DNA of 7,201 nt from an uncultured Oscillospiraceae bacterium (GTDB lineage: Bacteria; Bacillota; Clostridia; Oscillospirales; Oscillospiraceae), in the NCBI GenBank assembly GCA_949093475.1, contig CARXAY010000064.1, forward strand, positions 1 to 7,201, written 5' to 3'. The notes under the pieces were generated by a model. That model saw only the letters and a program-made list of their open reading frames with translations, searched no databases and had not been told where the DNA came from. Positions 1 to 7,201 of this stretch are shown here, in pieces (position 1 is the stretch's first letter; each line of letters begins with the position of its first letter). A program made the position numbers and the translations under genes.

Positions 1-1649
<1,649 letters not shown>

Positions 1650-1656
1650 TTTTATT

Positions 1657-1664
1657 TCACCCTT
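1657..1664 (-). promoter_or_regulatory. Ribosome binding site of gyrA
   Basis: AAGGGTGA on the minus strand sits just after the metG TGA stop and 7 nt before the gyrA ATG. It is the only initiation signal in the 18-nt gap. No promoter fits in that gap, so gyrA probably depends on read-through from metG or on a promoter inside metG that I could not identify. Confidence 0.75.
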
Positions 1665-1667
1665 TTC

Positions 1668-3635
1668 TCAGCAGAGTTTTGCCCCTGCGGGAATTTTGTC
1701 GTCCACCATGAGCAAATTCAGCGTCTCCTCCCCATCCACGGTGTGGACGGCGGAGATGAGCATCCCCTGACTCTCCTGCCCCATCATCTTCCGGGGCGGA
1801 AGGTTGACGATGGCCACCAGCGTCTTGCCCGTCAGGTCTTCGGGGGCGTACCATTTGGCGATGCCGGACAAGATCTGCCTCGGCGTGCCTGTGCCGTCGT
1901 CCAGCGTGAACTTGAGGAGCTTTTCGCTCTTTTTCACCCGCTCGCAGGAAAGCACCTTCACCGCCCGGAAGTCGCTCTTAGCAAAGGTGTCGAAGTCCAC
2001 GGCCTCCTCCGCCAGAGGCTCGGTCTCAATGACCGGGCCGCTCCCGGCTTTGGCCGCCTTGGCCGCCTCCTCCAGCTCGGCGATGGCCGCGTCTGCGTCC
2101 ACCCGGGGGAAGAGGGCGTCCCCCCGGCGTACGGCGACCGCCGCGGGCAGGACGCCCCATTGCCCCGCCGCGTCCCAGCTCTGCCCTTCGGTCTGCGCGC
2201 CGATCTGGGCAAAGAGCTTTTCCATGGTCTGGGGCATGAAGGGGGTGAGCAAAATGCCGCAGATGCGGGTGGCCTCCAGCAGATTGTAAAGCACCCGGGC
2301 CAGCCGCGCCCCGTTGGCGTCCATGTCCTTGGCCAGCGCCCAAGGGGCGTTTTCGTCGATATACTTGTTGGCCCGCTGGATCACGGCAAAGACCTCGTCC
2401 AAAGCCTTGTGGGGGGCGAAATGCTCCATGGCGTCCTCATATTTCTCCCGCAGGGCGGAGGCCATGGCGACCAGCTCCCCGTCCAGCGCCTCGTCGGCGG
2501 TCTGGGCTTCGGGCAGCGTGCCGCCGAAGTATTTCTCCGCCATGGCGGTGGTGCGGCTCACCAAATTGCCCAGATCGTTGGCCAGATCCACGTTGATGGT
2601 GTTGATGAGCAGCTCGTTGCTGAAGTTGCCGTCGCTGCCGAAGGGGAAGGAGCGCATGAGGAAGAACCGCAGGGCGTCCACCCCGAATTTCTCGCTCAAA
2701 AGATAGGGATCGACCACGTTGCCCTTGGATTTGGACATCTTGCCGCCGTCCAAGAGCAGCCAGCCGTGGCCGAAGACCTTCTTGGGAATGGGGATGCCCA
2801 CCGACATACAAAAGGCGGGCCAGATGATGGCGTGGAAGCGGACGATCTCCTTGCCCACGATGTTCACGCCGGGCCAGAAGGTGTCAAAATCGTCATATTT
2901 GTCGTTTTGGTAGCCCAGCGCGGTGACGTAGTTGAAAAGGGCGTCCAGCCACACATAGGTGACGTGCTTGGGGTCAAAGTCCACAGGCACGCCCCATGTG
3001 AAGGAGGTGCGGGACACGCACAGATCCTCCAGCCCCGGGTCGATGAAGTTTTTCACCATCTCGTTCACCCGGCTTTTCGGCTCAAGGAAGTCGGTGGTGG
3101 TCAAAAGCTCCCGGATCTTGTCGGCGTATTTGGACAGCCGGAAGAAGTACGCCTCCTCCTGCGCGTCGTGAACGTCCCGGCCGCAGTCGGGGCACTTGCC
3201 GTCCTTGAGCTGGGTCTCCGTCCAGAAGGCCTCGCAGTCGGTGCAGTATTTGCCCTCATACGTGCCCTTGTAGATGTCGCCGTTGTCGTACATCTTGCGG
3301 AAGATCTTCTGGATGGACTTCACGTGGTAGTCGTCGGTGGTGCGGATGAAGCGGGTGTTGGAGATGTTCATCAGCTTCCAGAGATCCTTCACCCCGCCGG
3401 GGGCTTCCACGATGGAGTCCACAAACTCCTGCGGGGTCATCCCCGCCTCTTGGGCCTTCTTCTCGATCTTCTGGCCGTGCTCGTCCGTCCCGGTAAGGAA
3501 CATGACCTCATAGCCCTGAAGGCGCTTGTACCGGGCCAGCACGTCGGTGGCCACGGTGCAGTAGGCGTGGCCGATGTGGAGCTTGGCGGAGGGATAATAG
3601 ATCGGGGTCGTGATATAATAGGGCGTTTTATTCAT
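1668..3635 (-). CDS. metG: Methionyl-tRNA synthetase with C-terminal tRNA-binding domain
   Basis: This cytoplasmic class I aminoacyl-tRNA synthetase charges tRNA-Met with methionine for both initiation and elongation. The 655-residue protein opens with YYITTPIYYPSAKLHIGHAY, which carries the HIGH motif (20-23). A connective insertion has two CxxC pairs (C131/C134 and C148/C151), which fit zinc binding. RFIRTTDDYH (95-104) and VTYVWLDALFNYV precede the KMSKS loop (KMSKSKGN, 299-306). An anticodon-binding helical domain follows (about 340-480), then an Ala/Glu-rich linker (about 515-535) and a C-terminal OB-fold tRNA-binding domain (about 546-655, with DFRAVKVLSCERVKKSEKLL and LPPRKMMGQESQGML). 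Length and order match bacterial MetRS with the fused dimerising OB domain. I chose the ATG at 3633-3635 because GAGGTGA lies 5 nt upstream; a GTG three codons earlier lacks such a site. The start overlaps the end of the membrane-protein gene by 8 nt, which suggests translational coupling. gyrA follows 18 nt after the stop. Confidence 0.96.
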   Translation of the reverse strand: MNKTPYYITTPIYYPSAKLHIGHAYCTVATDVLARYKRLQGYEVMFLTGTDEHGQKIEKKAQEAGMTPQEFVDSIVEAPGGVKDLWKLMNISNTRFIRTTDDYHVKSIQKIFRKMYDNGDIYKGTYEGKYCTDCEAFWTETQLKDGKCPDCGRDVHDAQEEAYFFRLSKYADKIRELLTTTDFLEPKSRVNEMVKNFIDPGLEDLCVSRTSFTWGVPVDFDPKHVTYVWLDALFNYVTALGYQNDKYDDFDTFWPGVNIVGKEIVRFHAIIWPAFCMSVGIPIPKKVFGHGWLLLDGGKMSKSKGNVVDPYLLSEKFGVDALRFFLMRSFPFGSDGNFSNELLINTINVDLANDLGNLVSRTTAMAEKYFGGTLPEAQTADEALDGELVAMASALREKYEDAMEHFAPHKALDEVFAVIQRANKYIDENAPWALAKDMDANGARLARVLYNLLEATRICGILLTPFMPQTMEKLFAQIGAQTEGQSWDAAGQWGVLPAAVAVRRGDALFPRVDADAAIAELEEAAKAAKAGSGPVIETEPLAEEAVDFDTFAKSDFRAVKVLSCERVKKSEKLLKFTLDDGTGTPRQILSGIAKWYAPEDLTGKTLVAIVNLPPRKMMGQESQGMLISAVHTVDGEETLNLLMVDDKIPAGAKLC

Positions 3636-4494
3636 CTTCCTCACCTCTCGGCTGATCTTGTTGCTGGGGCGCGTCCTCTTCCTCTTGGGGCGGCGTCCAT
3701 TCCTCTAATTCAGGCGGGTACATTCGGCACCACACCAGACACAGAAGCTGGACGAACAGGTGGGTCAAAAAGCCGCACAGCGCCAGACGATCCATCCCCC
3801 GCGGGCGGTCGGCCAGCGCAATGAACAGCAGCACCGTTCCCATGGACGAGCTGACCGCGCACAAAACGGGGCGGGGGGTCTCAAAGGCGAAGGACGCGGC
3901 GGCGTAGCCCGCGAAGATGGCGCACAGGATGCCCAGCAGCAGGAACACATACTCCATGATGTTGGGGTTGGCGGTGTGGCCCTGAAAGGCAGCGATGAGC
4001 CACACGCACGCGCAGTACCCCGGCGCAAGGAGCGCGCCGGCAAAGCGTCCCTTGGCCTCCCTGCGCTGCTGGCCCAGCAGGCCGATCAGCCCCACGGCGA
4101 CCCCCGTGACCAACAGGGAGATCCCCAGCACCAGCCGGACGATCCGGTCGTCCATCTGAAGGGCGAAATCCCGGATGCCCAGCGCGCCGCCGGCAAAGAG
4201 TATCGCCCCCGCCAGCAGGGTGAGCAGCCCGATCACCAAATTGGGGGCGGCCAGATTGGCCAGATAGCCCCGGGGGCGTTCGCCGCCCCGGAACAGCCCC
4301 ACGGCCAGCGCCGTCAGCGCCGCCGCCGCCACGACCACCAGCACAAGGAGCGCGGCGGTGGCCGGCCGGCCGGGAGTCAAAAGCCCCGTCTCGCGCTCAA
4401 AGGCCGTTTCCAGCTGCCAGCGGCGTAGGAAAAACCCCAGCGCGCCGAACGCCGCAGTGGCCGCAAGAAACCCAAAGCCCGTTTTCCGTTTCAC
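3628..4494 (-). CDS. Uncharacterised 8-TM integral membrane protein
   Basis: I cannot assign a function. The 288-residue protein is very hydrophobic, with about eight predicted membrane segments by eye: 6-23, 46-68, 84-105, 118-140, 151-170, 178-203, 209-228 and 236-256. A basic start (KRK) suggests the N-terminus is inside. A loop after the first segment reads RRWQLETAFERETGLLTPG (24-42). The last 30 residues form a Pro/Gln/Glu/Asp-rich acidic tail (PPQEEEDAPQQQDQPRG), probably cytoplasmic. I see no transporter signature, catalytic motif, signal peptidase site or partner domain. The start is GTG, supported by AAGGAAGTGA (nine of ten bases of the ideal Shine-Dalgarno) 6 nt upstream. It sits 19 nt after the ABC-F gene and overlaps metG by 8 nt, so it is almost certainly co-transcribed with both. 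It is a real gene by operon packing and ribosome-binding site, and the opposite-strand reading is a composition artefact. Confidence 0.82.
   Translation of the reverse strand: MKRKTGFGFLAATAAFGALGFFLRRWQLETAFERETGLLTPGRPATAALLVLVVVAAAALTALAVGLFRGGERPRGYLANLAAPNLVIGLLTLLAGAILFAGGALGIRDFALQMDDRIVRLVLGISLLVTGVAVGLIGLLGQQRREAKGRFAGALLAPGYCACVWLIAAFQGHTANPNIMEYVFLLLGILCAIFAGYAAASFAFETPRPVLCAVSSSMGTVLLFIALADRPRGMDRLALCGFLTHLFVQLLCLVWCRMYPPELEEWTPPQEEEDAPQQQDQPRGEEDE
3641..3647 (-). promoter_or_regulatory. Ribosome binding site of metG, inside the upstream gene
   Basis: GAGGTGA on the minus strand is a seven-base match to the anti-Shine-Dalgarno and sits 5 nt before the ATG at 3633-3635. It lies within the last codons of the membrane-protein gene, so ribosomes finishing that gene can restart on metG. 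It also rules against the GTG at 3642-3644, which is part of this site itself. Confidence 0.8.
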
Positions 4495-4500
4495 GCCCGG

Positions 4501-4510
4501 TCACTTCCTT
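4501..4510 (-). promoter_or_regulatory. Ribosome binding site supporting the GTG start of the membrane protein
   Basis: AAGGAAGTGA on the minus strand differs at one position from the ideal AAGGAGGTGA. It lies between the TAA stop of the ABC-F gene and the GTG at 4492-4494, with a 6-nt spacer. No ATG competes nearby, so it decides the start. Confidence 0.78.
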
Positions 4511-4513
4511 TCC

Positions 4514-6118
4514 TTAGCCCTGCGCCTGCTCTGCCTGCCAAGCCAGATAATCGTCATATTCCATGCGCTTGTCGATGAGCTGCCCGTCGGCGGTAAAGTC
4601 GAAAATGCGGTTGGCCACGGTGGACACCATCTGGTGGTCGTGGGTGGCCAGAAGCACGTTGCAGGGCACGGCGTTGAGGCCGTTGTTCACCGCGGCGATG
4701 GACTCCAGATCCAGATGGTTCGTGGGCTGATCCAAAAGCAGCACGTTCGCCCCCGACAGCATCATGCGGGAGAGCATACACCGCACCTTCTCGCCGCCGG
4801 AGAGTACCTTCACGGCCTTAAAAATATCGTCCCCGGAGAAGAGCATCCGGCCTAAAAAGCCCCGGAGATAGCTCTCGTGCTTGTCCTCGGAATACTGGCG
4901 CAGCCAGTCTAAAATGCTGTCGTCACAGTCTTGGAAGAAGGGGGTGTTGTCCTTGGGGAAGTAGGAGAAGGTGGCGGTCTGCCCCCACTTCACGCTGCCC
5001 TCGTCGGGCTCCAGCTCCCCCACCAAAATTTTGAACAGGGCGGTCTGGGCGTTTTCATTGTCCCCCACGAAGGCGATCTTGTCCCCCTTGCCCACGGTGA
5101 AGCTCACCTTGTCCAGCACCTTCACCCCGTCGATGGTCTTGCTCACGTCGGTGACAAAGAGGATGTCCTTGCCCACCTCCCGGTCAGGGGAGAAGCCCAC
5201 CCAGGGATAGCGGCGGGAGGAGGCGGGCATTTCCTCCAGCGTCAGCTTCTCCAGCAGCTTCCGGCGGGCGGTGGCCTGCTTGGCCTTGGACTTGTTGGCG
5301 GAGAAGCGGGAGATAAAGTCCTTCAGCTCCTGCGCCTTTTCCTCGTTCTTCTTGTTCTGCGCCTTCATCAGGCTCTGCATGAGCTGGGAGGAGTCGTACC
5401 AGAAGTCGTAGTTGCCCACGTACATCTTGATCTTGCCGTAGTCGATGTCCACAATGTGGGTACACACGGTGTTGAGGAAGTGCCGGTCGTGGGAGACCAC
5501 GATCACCGTGCCGGGATAGTCCAGCAGAAAGTCCTCCAGCCAGTTGATGGCGTTGATGTCCAAGTTGTTGGTCGGCTCGTCCAAGAGCAGCAGGTCGGGC
5601 TGACCAAAGAGCGCCTGCGCCAGCAGCACCTTCACCTTCAGCCGGGGGTCAAGGCTGGACATGGACTGGTCGTGCCAGTTGGTGGCCACCCCAAGGCCCT
5701 GCAAAATGCGGCTGGCGTCCGCCTCGGCCTCCCAGCCGCCCAGCTCGGCGTATTCCGCCTCCAGCTCGCAGGCGCGCATCCCGTCCTCGTCGGTCATTTC
5801 CTCCTTGGCGTAGATGGCATCCTTCTCCTTGCCAATGTCGTAGAGGCGCTGGTTGCCCATGATGACGGTGTCCATCACCGTGAATGCGTCGTACATATTC
5901 TGATCCTGCTTCAAAATGGACATCCGGGTGTAGGGCGCTTGGGACACCTCGCCGGAGGTGGGCTCAAGCTGCCCGGAGATGATTTTCAAAAAGGTGGATT
6001 TTCCCGCGCCGTTGGCGCCGATCACCCCGTAGCAGTTGCCTTGGGTGAACTGGAGGTTCACGTCCTTGAACAGGTACGTTCCGCCGTATTGGAGGGACAG
6101 TTCAGATACAGTAAGCAT
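4514..6118 (-). CDS. ABC-F family ATPase (YbiT/YkpA-like) with degenerate second ATP site
   Basis: This is a soluble protein with two ABC domains and no membrane segments, as in ABC-F factors that act on the ribosome near the E site; its own role is not known. The 534 residues start MLTVSELSLQYGG. NBD1 has Walker A GANGAGKST (34-42), Q-loop Gln71, a degenerate signature (MSSLDPRLK, 153-161), Walker B LLLLDEPTNNLD (176-187) and H-switch His210. A charged inter-domain linker follows (about 240-310), including SRFSANKSKAKQATARRK, which is typical of YbiT-type proteins. NBD2 has a Walker A relic GDNENAQTA (352-360), Lys389 at the Q-loop position, an intact signature LSGGEK (439-444), Walker B LLLDQPTNHLD (460-470) with Gln for the catalytic Glu, and His493. 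The ATG at 6116-6118 has AAGGAG 9 nt upstream; an in-frame upstream extension is excluded because it would run through the promoter. It is the first gene of the operon. It is probably not an antibiotic-resistance ABC-F, because it resembles the housekeeping YbiT group and has a short linker. Confidence 0.95.
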   Translation of the reverse strand: MLTVSELSLQYGGTYLFKDVNLQFTQGNCYGVIGANGAGKSTFLKIISGQLEPTSGEVSQAPYTRMSILKQDQNMYDAFTVMDTVIMGNQRLYDIGKEKDAIYAKEEMTDEDGMRACELEAEYAELGGWEAEADASRILQGLGVATNWHDQSMSSLDPRLKVKVLLAQALFGQPDLLLLDEPTNNLDINAINWLEDFLLDYPGTVIVVSHDRHFLNTVCTHIVDIDYGKIKMYVGNYDFWYDSSQLMQSLMKAQNKKNEEKAQELKDFISRFSANKSKAKQATARRKLLEKLTLEEMPASSRRYPWVGFSPDREVGKDILFVTDVSKTIDGVKVLDKVSFTVGKGDKIAFVGDNENAQTALFKILVGELEPDEGSVKWGQTATFSYFPKDNTPFFQDCDDSILDWLRQYSEDKHESYLRGFLGRMLFSGDDIFKAVKVLSGGEKVRCMLSRMMLSGANVLLLDQPTNHLDLESIAAVNNGLNAVPCNVLLATHDHQMVSTVANRIFDFTADGQLIDKRMEYDDYLAWQAEQAQG

Positions 6119-6127
6119 AGCGTTCTT

Positions 6128-6133
6128 CTCCTT
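6128..6133 (-). promoter_or_regulatory. Ribosome binding site of the ABC-F gene
   Basis: AAGGAG on the minus strand lies 9 nt before the ATG at 6116-6118. It fixes the start at MLTVSEL and argues against the in-frame start 18 codons further upstream, which has no such site. Confidence 0.8.
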
Positions 6134-6160
6134 GACTCCATAAATGCCCAGAATAAATGA

Positions 6161-6189
6161 ATTATAACACAACTATATAAAGAATACAA
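6161..6189 (-). promoter_or_regulatory. Sigma-A type promoter for the ABC-F/membrane/metG/gyrA operon
   Basis: On the minus strand TTGTAT (6184-6189) and TATAAT (6161-6166) are separated by exactly 17 nt. The -10 is a full consensus match and is preceded by TG in the extended -10 position (TGT-TATAAT). The -35 matches four of six bases of TTGACA. The region is AT-rich within a GC-rich window. Transcription would start near 6154, giving a leader of about 36 nt before the ABC-F ATG, too short for a riboswitch. It is the only strong promoter I see in the window. Confidence 0.85.
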
Positions 6190-6192
6190 CAC

Positions 6193-6216
6193 TTGCGCGG
6201 AAAGAAATTCCCGCAA
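6193..6216 (-). repeat. Imperfect inverted repeat just upstream of the -35 box
   Basis: Read on the minus strand, TTGCG-GGAA and TTCC-G-CGCAA pair as nine base pairs with one bulged G and a five-base loop (TTTCT). It lies between the ricT terminator T-tract and the -35 box, which starts 3 nt further on. It has no T-run of its own, so it is not a normal terminator. It could be a regulator site, a back-up 3'-end structure for ricT, or chance. Confidence 0.45.
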
Positions 6217-6251
6217 AAAAGCCGCTCAACACAGGGTGTTGAGCGGCTTTT
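6217..6251 (-). terminator. Intrinsic terminator after ricT
   Basis: AAAAGCCGCTCAACAC pairs perfectly with GTGTTGAGCGGCTTTT: a 16-bp stem around a 3-base loop. On the minus strand it ends in a run of six T (6215-6220) and starts 11 nt after the ricT stop codon. The A-run on the other side means it could also stop transcription entering on the plus strand, although no plus-strand gene is present to need it. It separates the ricT transcript from the ABC-F operon promoter. Confidence 0.95.
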
Positions 6252-6262
6252 GACCGGCGGGC

Positions 6263-7201
6263 TCACTTTTCGTCGCGGCGACGGCGGCGCTGGGGGTTGC
6301 CCCGGCCCTTGCTTTTGCCGCCGGGGGCGCGGCTGGGCTTGCGGGTGGGCATCCGCTTGGCCTCGCCGGCGAAGATCTCGTCTAACTTCTCGGCCAGCTC
6401 GCTTTTCGGCTCGGCAGGGGTCTCCCGCTCCTCCATGGGCGGGATATAGCGCAGGGCCTCCAGCTCCTCCTTGGGGGGGACGACGTAGTCCTCTGGGCGC
6501 TTGCCCTTGCCCGAGCGCACCACCCGCACCTCCTGATTCAGATAGAGCTTGGGCATCTCGCCCCCGTCCTCAAGACGCACCTTCACCTTTTCCCGCAGGT
6601 AATTCACGTCGGTGACCGTGCCCACGCCGTCTGGGGTCTCCACGAAGGACTCCTTCTTGGGGCAGCGCTTCACCGCGTCCTCATACGCCCCCTGCTCGTA
6701 TTTCAGGCAGCACATGAGCCGCCCGCACGCCCCGGAAATTTTGGTGGGGTTGAGGGAGAGGGACTGGGTCTTGGCCATTTTGATGGAAACGGGCTGGAAC
6801 TTGTCCAAAAACCGGCTGCAGCAGTAGGGCTGGCCGCAGATGCCCAGCCCGCCCAGCAGCTTGGTCTCGTCCCGGACGCCGATCTGCCGAAGCTCGATGC
6901 GGGCGTGGAAGGTGGCGGCCAGATCCTTCACCAGCGCGCGGAAGTCCACCCGGTTTTCCGAGGTGAAGCAAAAGAGCAGCTTGCCGTCGGGAGAGAGGGC
7001 GGCGGAGACCAAGTGCATATCCAGCTTATGCTGCTCGATCTTCTGCTGGCAGATCCGCAGGGCCTCCCGCTCCTTGGCCTTCTGCTCCGGCGTCTTGGGC
7101 CCGGCCTTGGGCACGGCCGCCGTTCCCCGGTGGTCGCGCTCCCGGTGTTCCTTGCGCTCGGCCTGTTTTTCGGCGTGTTCCGTCTCGTCGGCCTCGGTGG
7201 C
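6263..7201 (-). CDS. ricT: PSP1-domain protein RicT/YaaT, N-terminus cut by window edge
   Basis: In Bacillus subtilis the homologue (YaaT, RicT) works with RicA and RicF in an iron-sulfur-containing complex that stimulates RNase Y processing and affects development and biofilm formation. The same role here is inferred. The visible 312 residues hold part of the PSP1 domain (LDMHLVSAALSPDGKLLFCF, then ENRVDFRALVKDLAATFHAR and IELRQIGVRDETKLLGG). Two cysteine clusters follow, GLGICGQPYCCSRFL (C122, C127, C128) and SGACGRLMCCLKYE (C159, C164, C165), matching the six cluster-binding cysteines of the family. The frame is open to the right edge, so about 70-80 N-terminal residues are probably missing. 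Compared with B. subtilis YaaT, as I remember it, the protein has an extra charged stretch near residues 19-44 and an additional C-terminal region of about 100 residues ending in a Lys/Arg/Gly-rich tail with five consecutive Arg. It is followed by its own terminator. In B. subtilis yaaT lies near holB and metS; metG lies 2.6 kb away here. Confidence 0.93.
   Translation of the reverse strand, partial: ATEADETEHAEKQAERKEHRERDHRGTAAVPKAGPKTPEQKAKEREALRICQQKIEQHKLDMHLVSAALSPDGKLLFCFTSENRVDFRALVKDLAATFHARIELRQIGVRDETKLLGGLGICGQPYCCSRFLDKFQPVSIKMAKTQSLSLNPTKISGACGRLMCCLKYEQGAYEDAVKRCPKKESFVETPDGVGTVTDVNYLREKVKVRLEDGGEMPKLYLNQEVRVVRSGKGKRPEDYVVPPKEELEALRYIPPMEERETPAEPKSELAEKLDEIFAGEAKRMPTRKPSRAPGGKSKGRGNPQRRRRRDEK

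Noticed and set aside
3636..3644. A GTG start for metG three codons upstream
   Set aside because: This GTG is itself part of the GAGGTGA site that serves the ATG at 3633-3635.
3760..4428. A 222-codon plus-strand frame opposite the membrane protein, Gln/Arg/Gly/His-rich
   Set aside because: It is the complement of hydrophobic codons on the minus strand. The minus-strand frame has a near-perfect ribosome site and operon packing, so it is the real gene.
6119..6154. A riboswitch or T-box leader before the ABC-F/metG operon
   Set aside because: The leader from the predicted start to the ATG is only about 36 nt and shows no T-box sequence, specifier stem or anti-terminator.
4931..6160. A 409-codon plus-strand open frame opposite the ABC-F gene
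   Set aside because: Same artefact: low-complexity Val/Leu/His/Gly composition over a clearly coding minus-strand gene.
6119..6172. An 18-residue N-terminal extension of the ABC-F protein
   Set aside because: The -10 box TATAAT (6161-6166) and probable transcription start lie inside it, and only the ATG at 6116-6118 has a Shine-Dalgarno and the family-typical MLTVSEL start.
7112..7114. A GTG start for ricT giving a 283-residue protein
   Set aside because: The frame continues open to the right edge and the upstream residues resemble the PSP1 helix (ATEADETEHAEKQAERKE), so this GTG is an internal Val.

Overview
The window looks like chromosomal DNA from a high-GC member of the Bacillota, most likely an Oscillospiraceae-type gut Clostridia. 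The base composition is GC-rich with G/C-ending codons. The proteins (RicT/YaaT, a YbiT/YkpA-type ABC-F protein, a MetRS with a C-terminal tRNA-binding domain, and a GyrA with the HPHGDAS quinolone pocket) have a clostridial character. The taxon is inferred from recognised families, not from a search. I see no mobile element, CRISPR array, tRNA or rRNA.

All genes are on the minus strand, so the window reads from right to left. At the right edge (6263-7201) is the 3' part of ricT (yaaT), a PSP1-domain protein with all six iron-sulfur cysteines. It has a charged insertion in the PSP1 domain and a strongly basic tail. A 16-bp-stem intrinsic terminator (6217-6251) ends it. A 144-bp intergenic gap (6119-6262), the longest in the window, then carries a small imperfect inverted repeat and a near-consensus extended -10 promoter (6161-6189).

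That promoter starts a tightly packed gene set: an ABC-F ATPase (4514-6118), an uncharacterised 8-TM membrane protein (3628-4494), metG (1668-3635) and gyrA (1-1649, C-terminus off the left edge). The spacings are 19 nt, an 8-nt overlap and 18 nt, with no terminator between genes. Each gene has a clear Shine-Dalgarno, and these decide several starts (GTG for the membrane protein, an internal ATG for metG). The set combines ribosome or translation factors (ABC-F, MetRS) with DNA gyrase. The closeness of ricT and metG echoes the yaaT...metS neighbourhood of Bacillus subtilis.

The most interesting feature is the ABC-F protein. Its second nucleotide-binding domain has lost the Walker A lysine (K to Q), has Gln in place of the Walker B catalytic Glu, and has a changed Q-loop, while the signature of the first domain is also degenerate. 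All four changes fall on the same composite ATP site, and the other site is intact, which suggests an asymmetric, one-site ABC-F ATPase. Lesser points are a divergent GyrA box (QSKGGMG), a natural Ala at the quinolone-pocket position, and the RicT insertion and tail. I found no wholly new multi-gene system; these are mostly housekeeping genes with some unusual protein-level features.
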